In this document: positions 42,534-51,827 of the stretch, one piece after another | Numbering within the stretch: the stretch's first letter is position 1 | How the letters are laid out: the number at the start of each line of letters is the position of its first letter | Source of the DNA: Halobacillus alkaliphilus | Lineage (GTDB): Bacteria; Bacillota; Bacilli; Bacillales; Halobacillaceae | Direction: 5' to 3' | Length of the DNA stretch: 64,000 bases | Assembly (NCBI RefSeq): GCF_900113125.1 | Contig: NZ_FOOG01000002.1 | Span: 124,001-188,000 of the forward strand | Notes under the pieces: generated by a model | Seen by the model: the letters and a program-made list of their open reading frames with translations, nothing else | Database searches by the model: none | What the model was told of the DNA's origin: nothing | Translations under genes and position numbers: made by a program

Positions 42534-43402
42534 TATTTTATTTCCTCCAAATTAAAATAATGCGGATAGAGATATTTATGGTTTTCTATCCACTCTACCA
42601 TTTCAATTACCATCTTCTCATAACTTGGTACTTCGAAATCAAAATCATTTCTAGTATTTATAAGAGATTTATCAATTACCACTCTACTAGATGGTATTAT
42701 TTCTAATGAATTATTTTTCATATGTTTATTAAATAACCTAAGTAAATCAAATTTGTTAATTGATTCATTATTTACCAAGTTATATACTCCACATAAATTT
42801 CCTTTTAATGCTTTTTCAATTGCTTTCGCTAATGTCAGTGTAGTAACACCAGTCCATATAGCTTTATTATATCCATTAATCTTACCTTCTTGGTTCATAA
42901 ACCAGTTGAACAACCCTATACCTTCCTCGTTTAGGTCTGGACCAATAATGGAATTTCTAAAAGTTAAATCCTTTGAGTTTTCAAGTTCACCTAAAGCTTT
43001 AGACCTATCATAAAAAGTTTCCCCATCTTTAAATGACTTCTCAGTATAGCTTCCTGTTTTTCCTGAAAATACACAATCCGTGCTCATATGGATAACTTTT
43101 GTTTTCATATCACTAGTGATTTCACTTAAGTAATGAGGTAAATAGCTATTTAGAATAACTGCAAGAGATTTTTTTGTTTCTGCCTCTTTATTTAATATTC
43201 CAATTGCATTAATTACAGCATCAAAATTTCCTTCTTTAATAATTTTTTTCAATTGAGGAAATTCAGTAACGTCACCAATTATATTATTACAATGCTTAAA
43301 TTGACTTCTACTAAAGGCAGTTACATTATAACCGACTTCTTTTAAATATATAGATATTATATGCCCCGCCATTCCAGTAGCTCCAAGTACTAGAATATTC
43401 AT
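42533..43402 (-). CDS. RmlD-like sugar-nucleotide reductase
   Basis: A 289-aa RmlD-type SDR. Cofactor site ILVLGATGMAGHIISIYL, IHMSTDCVFSGKTGSYTEKS holds the Ser-Thr-Asp motif and FYDRSKALGELENS the Tyr-x-x-x-Lys. It lacks the C-terminal cupin that gives S. aureus CapF its 3-epimerase activity and about 370-aa length, so only 4-keto reduction is predicted. The product of the neighbouring pair would then be UDP-L-RhaNAc, and after the 2-epimerase UDP-L-QuiNAc. That is an inference from domain content. It abuts the dehydratase gene directly. Confidence 0.82.
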   Translation of the reverse strand: MNILVLGATGMAGHIISIYLKEVGYNVTAFSRSQFKHCNNIIGDVTEFPQLKKIIKEGNFDAVINAIGILNKEAETKKSLAVILNSYLPHYLSEITSDMKTKVIHMSTDCVFSGKTGSYTEKSFKDGETFYDRSKALGELENSKDLTFRNSIIGPDLNEEGIGLFNWFMNQEGKINGYNKAIWTGVTTLTLAKAIEKALKGNLCGVYNLVNNESINKFDLLRLFNKHMKNNSLEIIPSSRVVIDKSLINTRNDFDFEVPSYEKMVIEMVEWIENHKYLYPHYFNLEEIK

Positions 43403-44425
43403 TTAATTCTCCTTCCATTTCTTTAATTCATTTTGCATATAATCTAAATTAAGTAATTTATTTTTTATTTCATCAATATTTAATCTCTCAGTATTATGGG
43501 AATTATAGTCTTCCACTTGTTGTATTTGTTCGTTGCCTTCCACAAAATATTTATCATAGTTAAGATCCCTTATATCAGCCGGCACCCTATAAAACCCCCC
43601 TAAGTCTTTTGCAAGTACATGCTCTTCCTTAGTAAGTAGTGTTTCATATAATTTTTCGCCATGACGTGTACCAATAAATTTTATTTCATTATCTACTTCA
43701 AATAGTTCCTTAATTGCTTGAGCTAATTCTCCTATTGTACACGCTGGCGACTTCTGAACCATTATGTCTCCTGCTTCTGCATTTTTAAAAGCGAAAACCA
43801 CTAGCTCTACCGCCTCTTCCAAACTCATTAAAAACCTTGTCATATTTGAATCAGTTACGGTTAAAGGCTGCCCATTTTTAATCTGATTTATAAATAATGG
43901 TATAACTGAACCTCTTGAAGCCATTACATTTTCATAGCGAGTGCCACAAATTAAAGTCCTTTTAGGATCTACAGTTTTAGATTTAGCTACAAATGTTTTT
44001 TCCATCATGGCTTTTGAGATACCCATTGCATTAATTGGGTAAGCAGCTTTATCTGTTGATAAACAAATAACTTTTTTCACTCCATAGTCTACGGACGCTG
44101 TGAGAACGTTTTCTGTACCAATAACATTTGTTTTCACCGCATCCAGCGGAAAAAATTCACAAGACGGTACTTGCTTAAGGGCTGCAGCATGAAATATGTA
44201 ATCCACACCATGTATTGCGTTTTTTATACTACCTATATCACGTACATCTCCAAGATAAAATTTTAATTTTTCATTTTTATATAAATTTCTCATATCATCT
44301 TGTTTTTTCTCGTCTCTTGAAAAAATTCTAATTTCTTTAACATCCGTATGTAAAAATCTTTTCATTACAGCATTCCCAAAGGATCCTGTTCCACCGGTAA
44401 TGAGAAGGGTCTTATTTTTAAACAT
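43403..44425 (-). CDS. UDP-GlcNAc 4,6-dehydratase/5-epimerase (CapE/WbjB type)
   Basis: A 340-aa soluble inverting dehydratase. KTLLITGGTGSFGNAVMKRF is the cofactor site; HAAALKQVPSCEFFPLDAVK and CLSTDKAAYPINAMGISKAM contain the family residues with Met in place of the usual catalytic Tyr and the conserved Lys. [20 protein letters not shown] is another signature. It starts the pathway from UDP-GlcNAc to 2-acetamido-2,6-dideoxy-L-sugars. ATG at 44425 follows TTGGAGG; codons before it to 44446 have no site. A second, membrane-bound dehydratase of the retaining class lies at 53925. Confidence 0.9.
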   Translation of the reverse strand: MFKNKTLLITGGTGSFGNAVMKRFLHTDVKEIRIFSRDEKKQDDMRNLYKNEKLKFYLGDVRDIGSIKNAIHGVDYIFHAAALKQVPSCEFFPLDAVKTNVIGTENVLTASVDYGVKKVICLSTDKAAYPINAMGISKAMMEKTFVAKSKTVDPKRTLICGTRYENVMASRGSVIPLFINQIKNGQPLTVTDSNMTRFLMSLEEAVELVVFAFKNAEAGDIMVQKSPACTIGELAQAIKELFEVDNEIKFIGTRHGEKLYETLLTKEEHVLAKDLGGFYRVPADIRDLNYDKYFVEGNEQIQQVEDYNSHNTERLNIDEIKNKLLNLDYMQNELKKWKEN

Positions 44426-44499
44426 AAATTTTCCTCCAAGTTTCATATATTATTTATTATAGAGCTCTAAAAGATAAACAAGTATAGGTGATTGTTCAG

Positions 44500-45555
44500 T
44501 TATTGCCAAAAAAATAAATAATTATCTAAGTCGGTATTATAAATGATTTTTCCGAAAAACAAATATAAACCTATTATTATATAGCCTCCCATTCCAATAA
44601 ATCTAATTAACTTATCATCTATTGAATTAAATAAATTCGGGACATAAATTATCATAAAGATAAAAAAATAATAATATAGTCTAGTAACTGCTGGATGAAA
44701 TTGAGTAACTGGCATTATTAATAAAGCAGTTATCATCATATAAAAAAAATATTTATTATTTTCATTTTTGTTAATTAACATCTTCCTATAAATCACACCA
44801 ATAATTACTGAAAATAATATGAAGAGATATAAAAAACTTCCTCCCGTTTCAATTTCCGTATAGTTGTTTTTAGAGTAACTAGTAAGGAAAGAAAACAATT
44901 CATTCCTAAGTCCAATTATTATTAGAGCAATTAAAGAGAATAATAATAATATTCTTCTATTTAATTTTATTTTATTAAGCCAATAGCTAGGTAAAAAAAT
45001 TAATGCAGTTATATGAAATGAAGAAGCCAACAAAACAAAGGTTAAAAATGGTATCAATCGCTTTTCAATAATATACTTAAAAGCAATCATTATTAGTGCA
45101 ATAGCAATAGTCTGCCTGATCGCTGAGAACCCAAAAGTGTAAAAGCCGAATAATATAAATAGCAAATAACTATACATTGCATTTTGTGAGAATTTATAAA
45201 TATAAAATGAAACAACGCTAATATAAAATATTGCCATAAACACTAGTAAGTATTGAAATTCTCCAAACACTCTATCAATAGTATATTCATAAAGTTTATA
45301 TCCATGCTCAATTTGGACATCTAGCGTTTGAGAAAGACTATTAAATTGCATTTTTTCAAAGGAGTTGTAATATGCTGTTGTATCTATACCTACTGAAAGT
45401 CCTCTTAACCCTAATATTATAATTAACATTAATGACACTAGAAATATATAAATTGTTTTTAGACTTACAGTTCGATCTTTAAGCAATAGTTTTTTTCTAT
45501 TGAAATATGGGTAAGTTAAAACAATTAAAAGTAGCATTGCTAGAAAAGTAACCAT
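44500..45555 (-). CDS. Wzy/EpsG-type polysaccharide polymerase
   Basis: A 351-aa membrane protein with about ten spans. GLRGLSVGIDTTAYYNSFEK and FGFYTFGFSAIRQTIAIALI are the EpsG-family signatures (R-G-x-x-V-G-x-D-T and the IRQ motif). It polymerises lipid-linked repeats outside the membrane. AAGG lies about 10 nt before ATG 45555; a GTG 9 nt upstream is poorly spaced. It overlaps or adjoins the glycosyltransferase gene upstream by a few bases, consistent with one transcript. Confidence 0.85.
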   Translation of the reverse strand: MVTFLAMLLLIVLTYPYFNRKKLLLKDRTVSLKTIYIFLVSLMLIIILGLRGLSVGIDTTAYYNSFEKMQFNSLSQTLDVQIEHGYKLYEYTIDRVFGEFQYLLVFMAIFYISVVSFYIYKFSQNAMYSYLLFILFGFYTFGFSAIRQTIAIALIMIAFKYIIEKRLIPFLTFVLLASSFHITALIFLPSYWLNKIKLNRRILLLFSLIALIIIGLRNELFSFLTSYSKNNYTEIETGGSFLYLFILFSVIIGVIYRKMLINKNENNKYFFYMMITALLIMPVTQFHPAVTRLYYYFFIFMIIYVPNLFNSIDDKLIRFIGMGGYIIIGLYLFFGKIIYNTDLDNYLFFWQ

Positions 45556-45560
45556 TGAAA

Positions 45561-46763
45561 TCACGCCTTATATAATTTAAGGTACTGCTCGTACATCAGC
45601 TTTTTGGAATAAACTTCTTGTGCTTTACTAGAGATATCTATAGGGTCACTCTCTTTTTTAAAAAGCCACTTCTTTATAGTTTTTTCTAATTCTTTGATAT
45701 TACCTTGTTCTACAAATTCACTATATTCATTAAGTGAGATAGTTTCTGGAGCCCCAGCTTTAAAACCCACAACTGGAGTACCGCAAGCTAATGATTCAGC
45801 ACAAACCATTGAAAAAGTTTCTTTTTCACTTGTTAACAACGTTACATCCGCCAATGAATAAAACATTGCTAGATCTCTTTGATTATTAGTGCGCGAAATT
45901 GCTGTTACATTCTTTGGTAAGTTATCAGCATCTCCATCAAAACCTACTATAAAAAATCGAATATTTTCATTCTCTAATGCTTTTGCTAGTTTGATCACAT
46001 TCTTACCACCCTTTATAGGTTGGTTAAAACTTGGAGTTACATGCAAAACTATCTTTTCACCGTTAATTTCAAATCTCTTTTTTAGTTTTGTGGCATCTAC
46101 TAATTTAAAAGTATTTTCAGTGTCAATACCGTTTAAGACAACTTTCATTTCTTTATCAAGAAAAAATGGAGATTGAATTGCTCTATCATGAAGCCATTTC
46201 GATACTGAGGTTATTATAAGATTATCAAATCCTTCAAAAGCTTCTTTCATTAAAACCCATTCATCTGCACTTCTATCAAATATTTTAGATGAGGGTCTCC
46301 CTGAATTTTTTTGGGGGCAACTTCCACATCCACTTTTCCATTTTTCACAGTCTAGAGCATGTGCGCAACCTGCAGTATACATGAATTCTGCGTGAAGAGT
46401 AAGAACTGTTTTAATTTTATTTTTCTTCAAAAACTTCAGTAGTTTATAGATATTTACCATATATGAGTTAATACAATGTAAATGTACAATATCTGGATTT
46501 TCTTTGTTTATTATTTTTTTTAAAGATAAGGTTGAGTATAGACTTCCACCATAAGCATAGCCTGTTATTTTTGACCGTAAAGATTGCATTTTCATTACTA
46601 GTTCAGGAGCAGTCTTATGTACATTTTGATCATTAACTCGCCCCCCTCTTCCATAACAAATTATTGATTCATGTCCGTTTTCAAGTAATTGAGTATGCAA
46701 ATCCTTCACTATTTTTCCTGTACTACCTGATGGGTAAACAGCATTGACTTGAATTACTTTCAT
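45561..46763 (-). CDS. family 4 glycosyltransferase
   Basis: A 400-aa GT-B glycosyltransferase. VIQVNAVYPSGSTGKIVKDL opens the acceptor domain; a cluster ALDCEKWKSGCGSCPQ typical of one capsule GT4 subgroup (WcaC-like) follows; the donor domain has FSMVCAESLACGTPVVGFKA with the E-x7-E motif ending GAPETIS. It adds a sugar with retention to the growing repeat. Overlaps the GT2 gene upstream by 4 bp (ATGA). Confidence 0.87.
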   Translation of the reverse strand: MKVIQVNAVYPSGSTGKIVKDLHTQLLENGHESIICYGRGGRVNDQNVHKTAPELVMKMQSLRSKITGYAYGGSLYSTLSLKKIINKENPDIVHLHCINSYMVNIYKLLKFLKKNKIKTVLTLHAEFMYTAGCAHALDCEKWKSGCGSCPQKNSGRPSSKIFDRSADEWVLMKEAFEGFDNLIITSVSKWLHDRAIQSPFFLDKEMKVVLNGIDTENTFKLVDATKLKKRFEINGEKIVLHVTPSFNQPIKGGKNVIKLAKALENENIRFFIVGFDGDADNLPKNVTAISRTNNQRDLAMFYSLADVTLLTSEKETFSMVCAESLACGTPVVGFKAGAPETISLNEYSEFVEQGNIKELEKTIKKWLFKKESDPIDISSKAQEVYSKKLMYEQYLKLYKA

Positions 46764-47716
46764 TTTATGCCTCTGTGAAATTTACTTTTGAGAATACGAT
46801 TCATACTCTTTAATAACATTATGAATTGTCCTCTAACTAAGAACACTAAGTACTTAGATTTTTCAAATGTCGTAAATTCATTATTATTTTTCAACTCTAA
46901 TATATATGTTCTTCTTAATACTGTGTCTTTTTTTGTAGTACAGTAATAAAATAATATAGTCTTTAAATAGTAATTTTTTTCTATTACTTCTGTTCTGATT
47001 TGTTGTAATAAGCTAATAAGATACTTGTTCACTTCAACTGGCTGCAAATTTGCTAATCGTATTGTATCTTGATTACCGTGTACTCTAGATTTAACTAGCT
47101 CTCTTTCATATAAATAAAAATCATTACCCTTCAACGCTAATTGCAACCAACAAGCCCAATCCTGAATAAATTTATAGTCTTCATTAAAGCCATTCAAGTC
47201 TTCCAATGCATTCTTGGGAATTAGTAAAGAACAACCGCCCAAGCTTTTACCACTACACAGATATTTAAACATATCCTTACCTGAATATAATCCGCTCTGA
47301 AATTGATTAGGGCGAGAAATGGGGTCTCCACTAGAATTAATTAATCCCGTTTTACAGGAAATAATTGTCTTAGTAGGGTTAAAATTTTTAGAGTTTATTT
47401 GATGAATTTGAGACTTGATTTTATCTGGAGAGTATAAATCATCGTGACTTAACCAAGAGAACAATTCGCCATTCATTTTTAAAATTCCAAAGTTTAACGC
47501 AGTAGATACTCCTCCATTTTCTTTAGAGAAATATCGAATTTTCTCACCGAAACTCAATGCTATTTCTTCTGTTGCACCATTATCGTTCGAGCCATCATTT
47601 ACAACAATTATTTCTACGTTATCGTAAGACTGTTTTAAGGCGCTTTCTATACTCTCTTTCAGATAATTACTACCGTTATACACCGGTATAATAATCGAAA
47701 CTAAAGGATGATACAT
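46760..47716 (-). CDS. family 2 glycosyltransferase
   Basis: A 318-aa GT-A glycosyltransferase: VSIIIPVYNGSNYLKESIES, then EIIVVNDGSNDNGATEEIA and the DxD-type metal site FSWLSHDDLYSPDKI. The C-terminal part is amphipathic (LLQQIRTEVIEKNYYLKTIL, VFLVRGQFIMLLKSMNRI). Inverting transfer to the lipid-linked acceptor is expected. Adjoining genes overlap by 4 bp downstream; 170 bp AT-rich spacer upstream. Confidence 0.87.
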   Translation of the reverse strand: MYHPLVSIIIPVYNGSNYLKESIESALKQSYDNVEIIVVNDGSNDNGATEEIALSFGEKIRYFSKENGGVSTALNFGILKMNGELFSWLSHDDLYSPDKIKSQIHQINSKNFNPTKTIISCKTGLINSSGDPISRPNQFQSGLYSGKDMFKYLCSGKSLGGCSLLIPKNALEDLNGFNEDYKFIQDWACWLQLALKGNDFYLYERELVKSRVHGNQDTIRLANLQPVEVNKYLISLLQQIRTEVIEKNYYLKTILFYYCTTKKDTVLRRTYILELKNNNEFTTFEKSKYLVFLVRGQFIMLLKSMNRILKSKFHRGIK

Positions 47717-47888
47717 ATAAACACTCTTTTCTAAAATTTATATTAATTTGGGATACTTACTTAAGTTTTCCTCTAAAATATATTCCTATAAGTATTTAAT
47801 TTGATTTTTAACTTTTAGTTTAATATTTATTATTATATAAATACACACCATTCACAAGATAGCAGTCAAACACATAGATTACGGATTC

Positions 47889-48794
47889 TTATTTACGGGA
47901 AGGAGGTAGAATAAACTGATCTCCCAAGACAAAATCAAATTCATCAGGGATAAACCGTGTATAACCACTTGCATTATAAAAAGTCATTTCACCAAATGTT
48001 ATCTTTCCATCAACATTATAAAAATCCACACGAACATGTGGAAAGTCCTTAGATAATATCTCAGCTATTTCCACCATTTTATTAAAGTTAAGTGGCCTAG
48101 GTATCTCTCTATTTATCTTTCCAAAATCTGCTCTTCTATAAGGTAATTGACGGAATTCCCTATCAAAAAAACCTAGTTTTCCATCTTCATGATTATCTGT
48201 ATAATCTATCATCGTATATAAGCAATACACATTTCCGTTAAAACAAAAGAACTTATAGTCCGGTAAATCATTATTTATATCTCTCTCCAAAAGTTTTTCA
48301 ACAATAATTTTACGTTCGCAATTGTAGTAACCCCATTCTCTTCCATAGCTCTTACTACTTCTATTCATCCACTCATTTAATTGCATTTTCACTTTACTTT
48401 CACTTATTTTATATTTGTCTGATACAAATATATTTGTACCAGATCCTGTGGTCACTTTTATAGCGAAAGAATCAGGTAATTCTTTAAAATTGATATCGTC
48501 TACTCTATCATAAACTGCAAATATTTCATTTAAATATTTGCCTAGTCCTTTACTTTCTACATAGTTGCGAACAGTGTACTTATCTGAACAAAGAGTAATT
48601 AGAGGATCATGATATTTCAATTTATACCACTGCAGTTTTTCAGTATACCGTTTTGGTTTTTTTAGGTTGAGTTTATTCCCTGTTTTAATACGGTACTGAA
48701 TTTTCACCATAACTTTATCCGGAATAAATTCAAAAAAATCCAATAATTTATACCTAGTTTTTGGATTTTTGATAATATTTTTATAAAAGTTCAT
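47889..48794 (-). CDS. TupA-family ATP-grasp-like glycosyltransferase/ligase
   Basis: A 301-aa protein of the ATPgrasp_TupA family. YTEKLQWYKLKYHDPLITLC and SDKYTVRNYVESKG open it; FAIKVTTGSGTNIFVSD is the nucleotide-binding strand pair; IIVEKLLERDINNDLPDYKF holds the hinge, and VRVDFYNVDGKITFGEMTFY the metal-binding Asp/Glu. The family is named from teichuronopeptide synthesis in an alkaliphilic Bacillus. In capsule loci it is often annotated glycosyltransferase, but an ATP-grasp fold fits amide or ester ligation. ATG at 48794 with GGTGA is used. Confidence 0.82.
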   Translation of the reverse strand: MNFYKNIIKNPKTRYKLLDFFEFIPDKVMVKIQYRIKTGNKLNLKKPKRYTEKLQWYKLKYHDPLITLCSDKYTVRNYVESKGLGKYLNEIFAVYDRVDDINFKELPDSFAIKVTTGSGTNIFVSDKYKISESKVKMQLNEWMNRSSKSYGREWGYYNCERKIIVEKLLERDINNDLPDYKFFCFNGNVYCLYTMIDYTDNHEDGKLGFFDREFRQLPYRRADFGKINREIPRPLNFNKMVEIAEILSKDFPHVRVDFYNVDGKITFGEMTFYNASGYTRFIPDEFDFVLGDQFILPPSRK

Positions 48795-48807
48795 TTTTTC
48801 ACCCAAT

Positions 48808-49914
48808 TTACTTAATATCCATGATATCTAACATATGATTATTAACCTTATTAACTTCATAAAATTCTTTACATATCCTTAAACTTTCATTAGACATCTC
48901 TTTAACTTTAATAGGATATTCAATCAAAATTTTCATCTTTTCAGCTAGGTTTACACTATCTTTTGGTTGAATTAAAAAGCCATTTTTTTCGTTAATTACT
49001 GCATCTCGGCAACCCGGCCAGTCAGTTGTAATTACAGGTCTAGCCATGGCCATAGCTTCCAATATAGTTCTTGGTAATCCCTCGCGATAATAAGTGGGGA
49101 GTACAAATACTGACGATTCCTTTAAGTAAGGAATTACATCCTTAGTCTCACCTGGGAATTCTATTGATCCGTCTTCAATGTATGGATTAATATCTTCAGG
49201 TGCTATAGCTCCAAGAGAGTTATCAAACCCTCCGACTAGAATAAATCTAGCGTTGGGGTATTTTTTTTTAACAATTCTTGCAGCATTTGCAAACTCAAAT
49301 ATGCCTTTTTCTTTTATTATTCTTGCTATCATCAAAAACACATGATTTTCAGGTAGTTCATTATTTTTAAATTTCTCCATGTTAACCCCTGAGCCATTGA
49401 CTCTTACTGCTTTCTCTTTGGCAATATATTTTAAGTTAACTAACCTTTTCAAATCATCAGTGTTCTGAAAAATAACAGTATTGGTGGGTTTCAGAGCTCG
49501 TTTATATAGAAGTCCTGTGATTAATCTCACTGCTCTTGCTTTCATGCCAGTCGAGGCATAAACCCTCCCTAATCCTGTAATCATTGGATAGATTTTTTTC
49601 ACTCCAACACTATGCGCAGCCATACTACTATAGATTACAGGTTTAATAGTATAACTAAATACTAAATCCGGCTTTTCTTCTTTCATCACTTTTTTAAGTT
49701 CTTTGTAATATTTAATATCTCCGAGTGCACTAATATTATCTTTATTAAACGGTACTTCAATGAATTTTACTCCCAATGCTAGAACATCTTCAATATGATC
49801 TTTGTTAGGACCGATTGCTATTACTTCATGTCCTTTTGATATCATTTTCTTAATAAGGTCACCTCTAAAATTATAGAGAGTTTTATTTTTCGGCGATATT
49901 ACCATTATTTTCAT
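48808..49914 (-). CDS. family 4 glycosyltransferase (PglA/CapJ-like)
   Basis: A 368-aa GT-B enzyme. ISPKNKTLYNFRGDLIKKMI, PDLVFSYTIKPVIYSSMAAH and YPMITGLGRVY are typical of transferases adding HexNAc to a lipid-linked deoxyamino sugar (PglA-like). The donor site has IARIIKEKGIFEFANAARIV and YREGLPRTILEAMAMARPVI (E-x7-E). It may add the second residue of the repeat. 14 bp separate it from the TupA-like gene. Confidence 0.88.
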   Translation of the reverse strand: MKIMVISPKNKTLYNFRGDLIKKMISKGHEVIAIGPNKDHIEDVLALGVKFIEVPFNKDNISALGDIKYYKELKKVMKEEKPDLVFSYTIKPVIYSSMAAHSVGVKKIYPMITGLGRVYASTGMKARAVRLITGLLYKRALKPTNTVIFQNTDDLKRLVNLKYIAKEKAVRVNGSGVNMEKFKNNELPENHVFLMIARIIKEKGIFEFANAARIVKKKYPNARFILVGGFDNSLGAIAPEDINPYIEDGSIEFPGETKDVIPYLKESSVFVLPTYYREGLPRTILEAMAMARPVITTDWPGCRDAVINEKNGFLIQPKDSVNLAEKMKILIEYPIKVKEMSNESLRICKEFYEVNKVNNHMLDIMDIK

Positions 49915-49928
49915 ATTTTTCCCTCATT

Positions 49929-50885
49929 TTACAACTTATTCGGTATCGTTATACTATTTAAGTTTTCTTTTATTGTTGTAAACATTCTTTCCATAACATT
50001 ATCAGATATAAATGAATTATGTGGAGTAACAAAGACTTTTTCGTTTTCCCACAAAATACTACTTTCTTGTAACGGTTCCTCTTCAAATACATCTAAAGAT
50101 ACACCTGAAAATTTTCCATTTTGAATCGAATCCATTAGTGCTAACTCATTAATGATTCCTCCTCGGGAGAGATTGATAAGTACACTATTTTCTTTCATAA
50201 AAGTTATTCTATTAGCATCAAACAAATAATGAGTTTCGCTTGTAAGTGGCAGAGTTAGAATTACAATGTCACTTTTACTTAAAACATTATTTAAATCGTA
50301 GTTTAAATAGTATTCATCAATAAAATGAGAATGCTTTATCGTTCTTCCCACGGCTAAGACTTTTACACCAAACACTTTAAGTCGCTTTGCAATTTCATTA
50401 CCAACATCTCCTAAACCTATTATAGCTGCCGTTTTCCCATACAGTTCTAATAAGTCTCGTTGCTTTATCCATTCCTTATTATATTGCTGTTTATAGAAAT
50501 CCTTACTTTTTTTATAGATCTCTAAGATTTTCAGAATTGCCCATTCAGCCATTGGAATACTATAAACCCCCTTAGCATTAAAAAGTTTAATATCCATTTC
50601 TTTTATATAATCAAGAGGGATTCTATCTAAACCGGCACTAGTTAACTGAACAAATTTCAGATTTTTAAATTCAGATATATCATTGTACAAAAATAAACTA
50701 TTGCAGATTACACCATGAATATTGCTTACATCTATTTGTAGTGGCTCCCGTTCTTCTTGTACATGTATAATTTCAAAACCCATTGACTCTAATTCTCTAA
50801 CTTGAGCATTTGTATAATTATAGGCGCCCGTGATTAAAAGGTTAATATTCCGCACCCCCGGTAACATTTCTGGATAGTTTATCAT
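49929..50885 (-). CDS. D-2-hydroxyacid dehydrogenase
   Basis: A 318-aa enzyme of the phosphoglycerate/glyoxylate reductase family. IIGLGDVGNEIAKRLKVFGV is the NAD(P) site; catalytic Arg is in INLSRGGIINE, Glu in DVFEEEPLQ and His in VTPHNSF. It would reduce a 2-oxo acid to a D-2-hydroxyacid or reverse. It is unusual among capsule genes, where it pairs with the aldolase two genes upstream. It overlaps the acyltransferase gene by 44 bp. The start is uncertain: ATG 50885, ATG 50870, or a GTG near 50861 next to a GGGGG tract. Confidence 0.85.
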   Translation of the reverse strand: MINYPEMLPGVRNINLLITGAYNYTNAQVRELESMGFEIIHVQEEREPLQIDVSNIHGVICNSLFLYNDISEFKNLKFVQLTSAGLDRIPLDYIKEMDIKLFNAKGVYSIPMAEWAILKILEIYKKSKDFYKQQYNKEWIKQRDLLELYGKTAAIIGLGDVGNEIAKRLKVFGVKVLAVGRTIKHSHFIDEYYLNYDLNNVLSKSDIVILTLPLTSETHYLFDANRITFMKENSVLINLSRGGIINELALMDSIQNGKFSGVSLDVFEEEPLQESSILWENEKVFVTPHNSFISDNVMERMFTTIKENLNSITIPNKL

Positions 50886-51825
50886 ATCTAGTTACGTCCA
50901 AAATATTGCTTACCTTTGATCCAATAATATGAAGTAAGTATGCTGCAATTATTATAATCGCTGTAATTAACACCCAATTTAAAGGAAATACTATGTGATC
51001 CAGTCTAGGAATAATCACGTATTGCACTAAATAAATTTCTAGAGTAATCTTAGCTAGAAAATTAATCGAGTTTTTTATTTTTAATGGTAGCATCTCTAAA
51101 GAGCTATCAATTCCAGAAAAGCATCTAAAGAGGTAATAAAGCACAAAAAATAACACTATTTGATTTGATATTTGATAAGGACTCATGTATTCAAAATGTA
51201 CAAATGCTAATTTTGATACAAAATACAAACTAATTAATACAAGAAGTAATAACCAGTTGATGTAATAGTTATAGTTCATATATTTAGATTTTTTAATTCT
51301 AAAATAAGCTCCTAGTAGCATTGATTGAAAAAACAGAAACCGTACCATTGGTTCTCGAACAGTATCAATATGATAAAAAGATTTATCATAGAAGAAAACG
51401 TAAATTACTATCTGTATTAAAAAGATCACTAACATAACTAGAGGAATATTATTTTTTAATTTTTTATTATTGATGACCAAATAATAAGGAACATATAACA
51501 ATACAATAGACGCAATAAAATGGTAGTATGTAGGAAATAAAAAGTACTCACTTATAGACCATCCATCAAACTTATAAAAGCCCAGTCCTATATAGATTAA
51601 AGTTATTATCCAAATTGTCGGATAAACTCTTATTAGCCTTTTCCAATACCATTTGGAAAATGAATATTTTAAATTAACTAAAACGAACCCCGCTACTGCA
51701 AAGAATAAAACATCACCAAGTAAGCCCCCATTAGCAATTAAGTCTGTTGGATATACTCCTGAGTAATGAGCGTTGGTAATTAAGATAGCAGCTAAAGCTT
51801 TCATTACTGTAATGAAAAAAATCAT
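50842..51825 (-). CDS. acyltransferase-3 family membrane protein
   Basis: A 327-aa membrane acyltransferase with about ten spans. MKALAAILITNAHYSGVYPT carries the catalytic-type His; GGLLGDVLFFAVAGFVLVNL and WYWKRLIRVYPTIWIITLIY follow the family order. It likely moves an acyl group to the cytosolic or lipid-linked sugar. Unlike the protein at 34851 it has no SGNH domain. GTGGGAG lies 7 nt before the ATG. It sits between aldolase and dehydrogenase genes with overlaps, as if the three act together. Confidence 0.85.
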   Translation of the reverse strand: MIFFITVMKALAAILITNAHYSGVYPTDLIANGGLLGDVLFFAVAGFVLVNLKYSFSKWYWKRLIRVYPTIWIITLIYIGLGFYKFDGWSISEYFLFPTYYHFIASIVLLYVPYYLVINNKKLKNNIPLVMLVIFLIQIVIYVFFYDKSFYHIDTVREPMVRFLFFQSMLLGAYFRIKKSKYMNYNYYINWLLLLVLISLYFVSKLAFVHFEYMSPYQISNQIVLFFVLYYLFRCFSGIDSSLEMLPLKIKNSINFLAKITLEIYLVQYVIIPRLDHIVFPLNWVLITAIIIIAAYLLHIIGSKVSNILDVTRYDKLSRNVTGGAEY

Positions 51826-51827
51826 AA

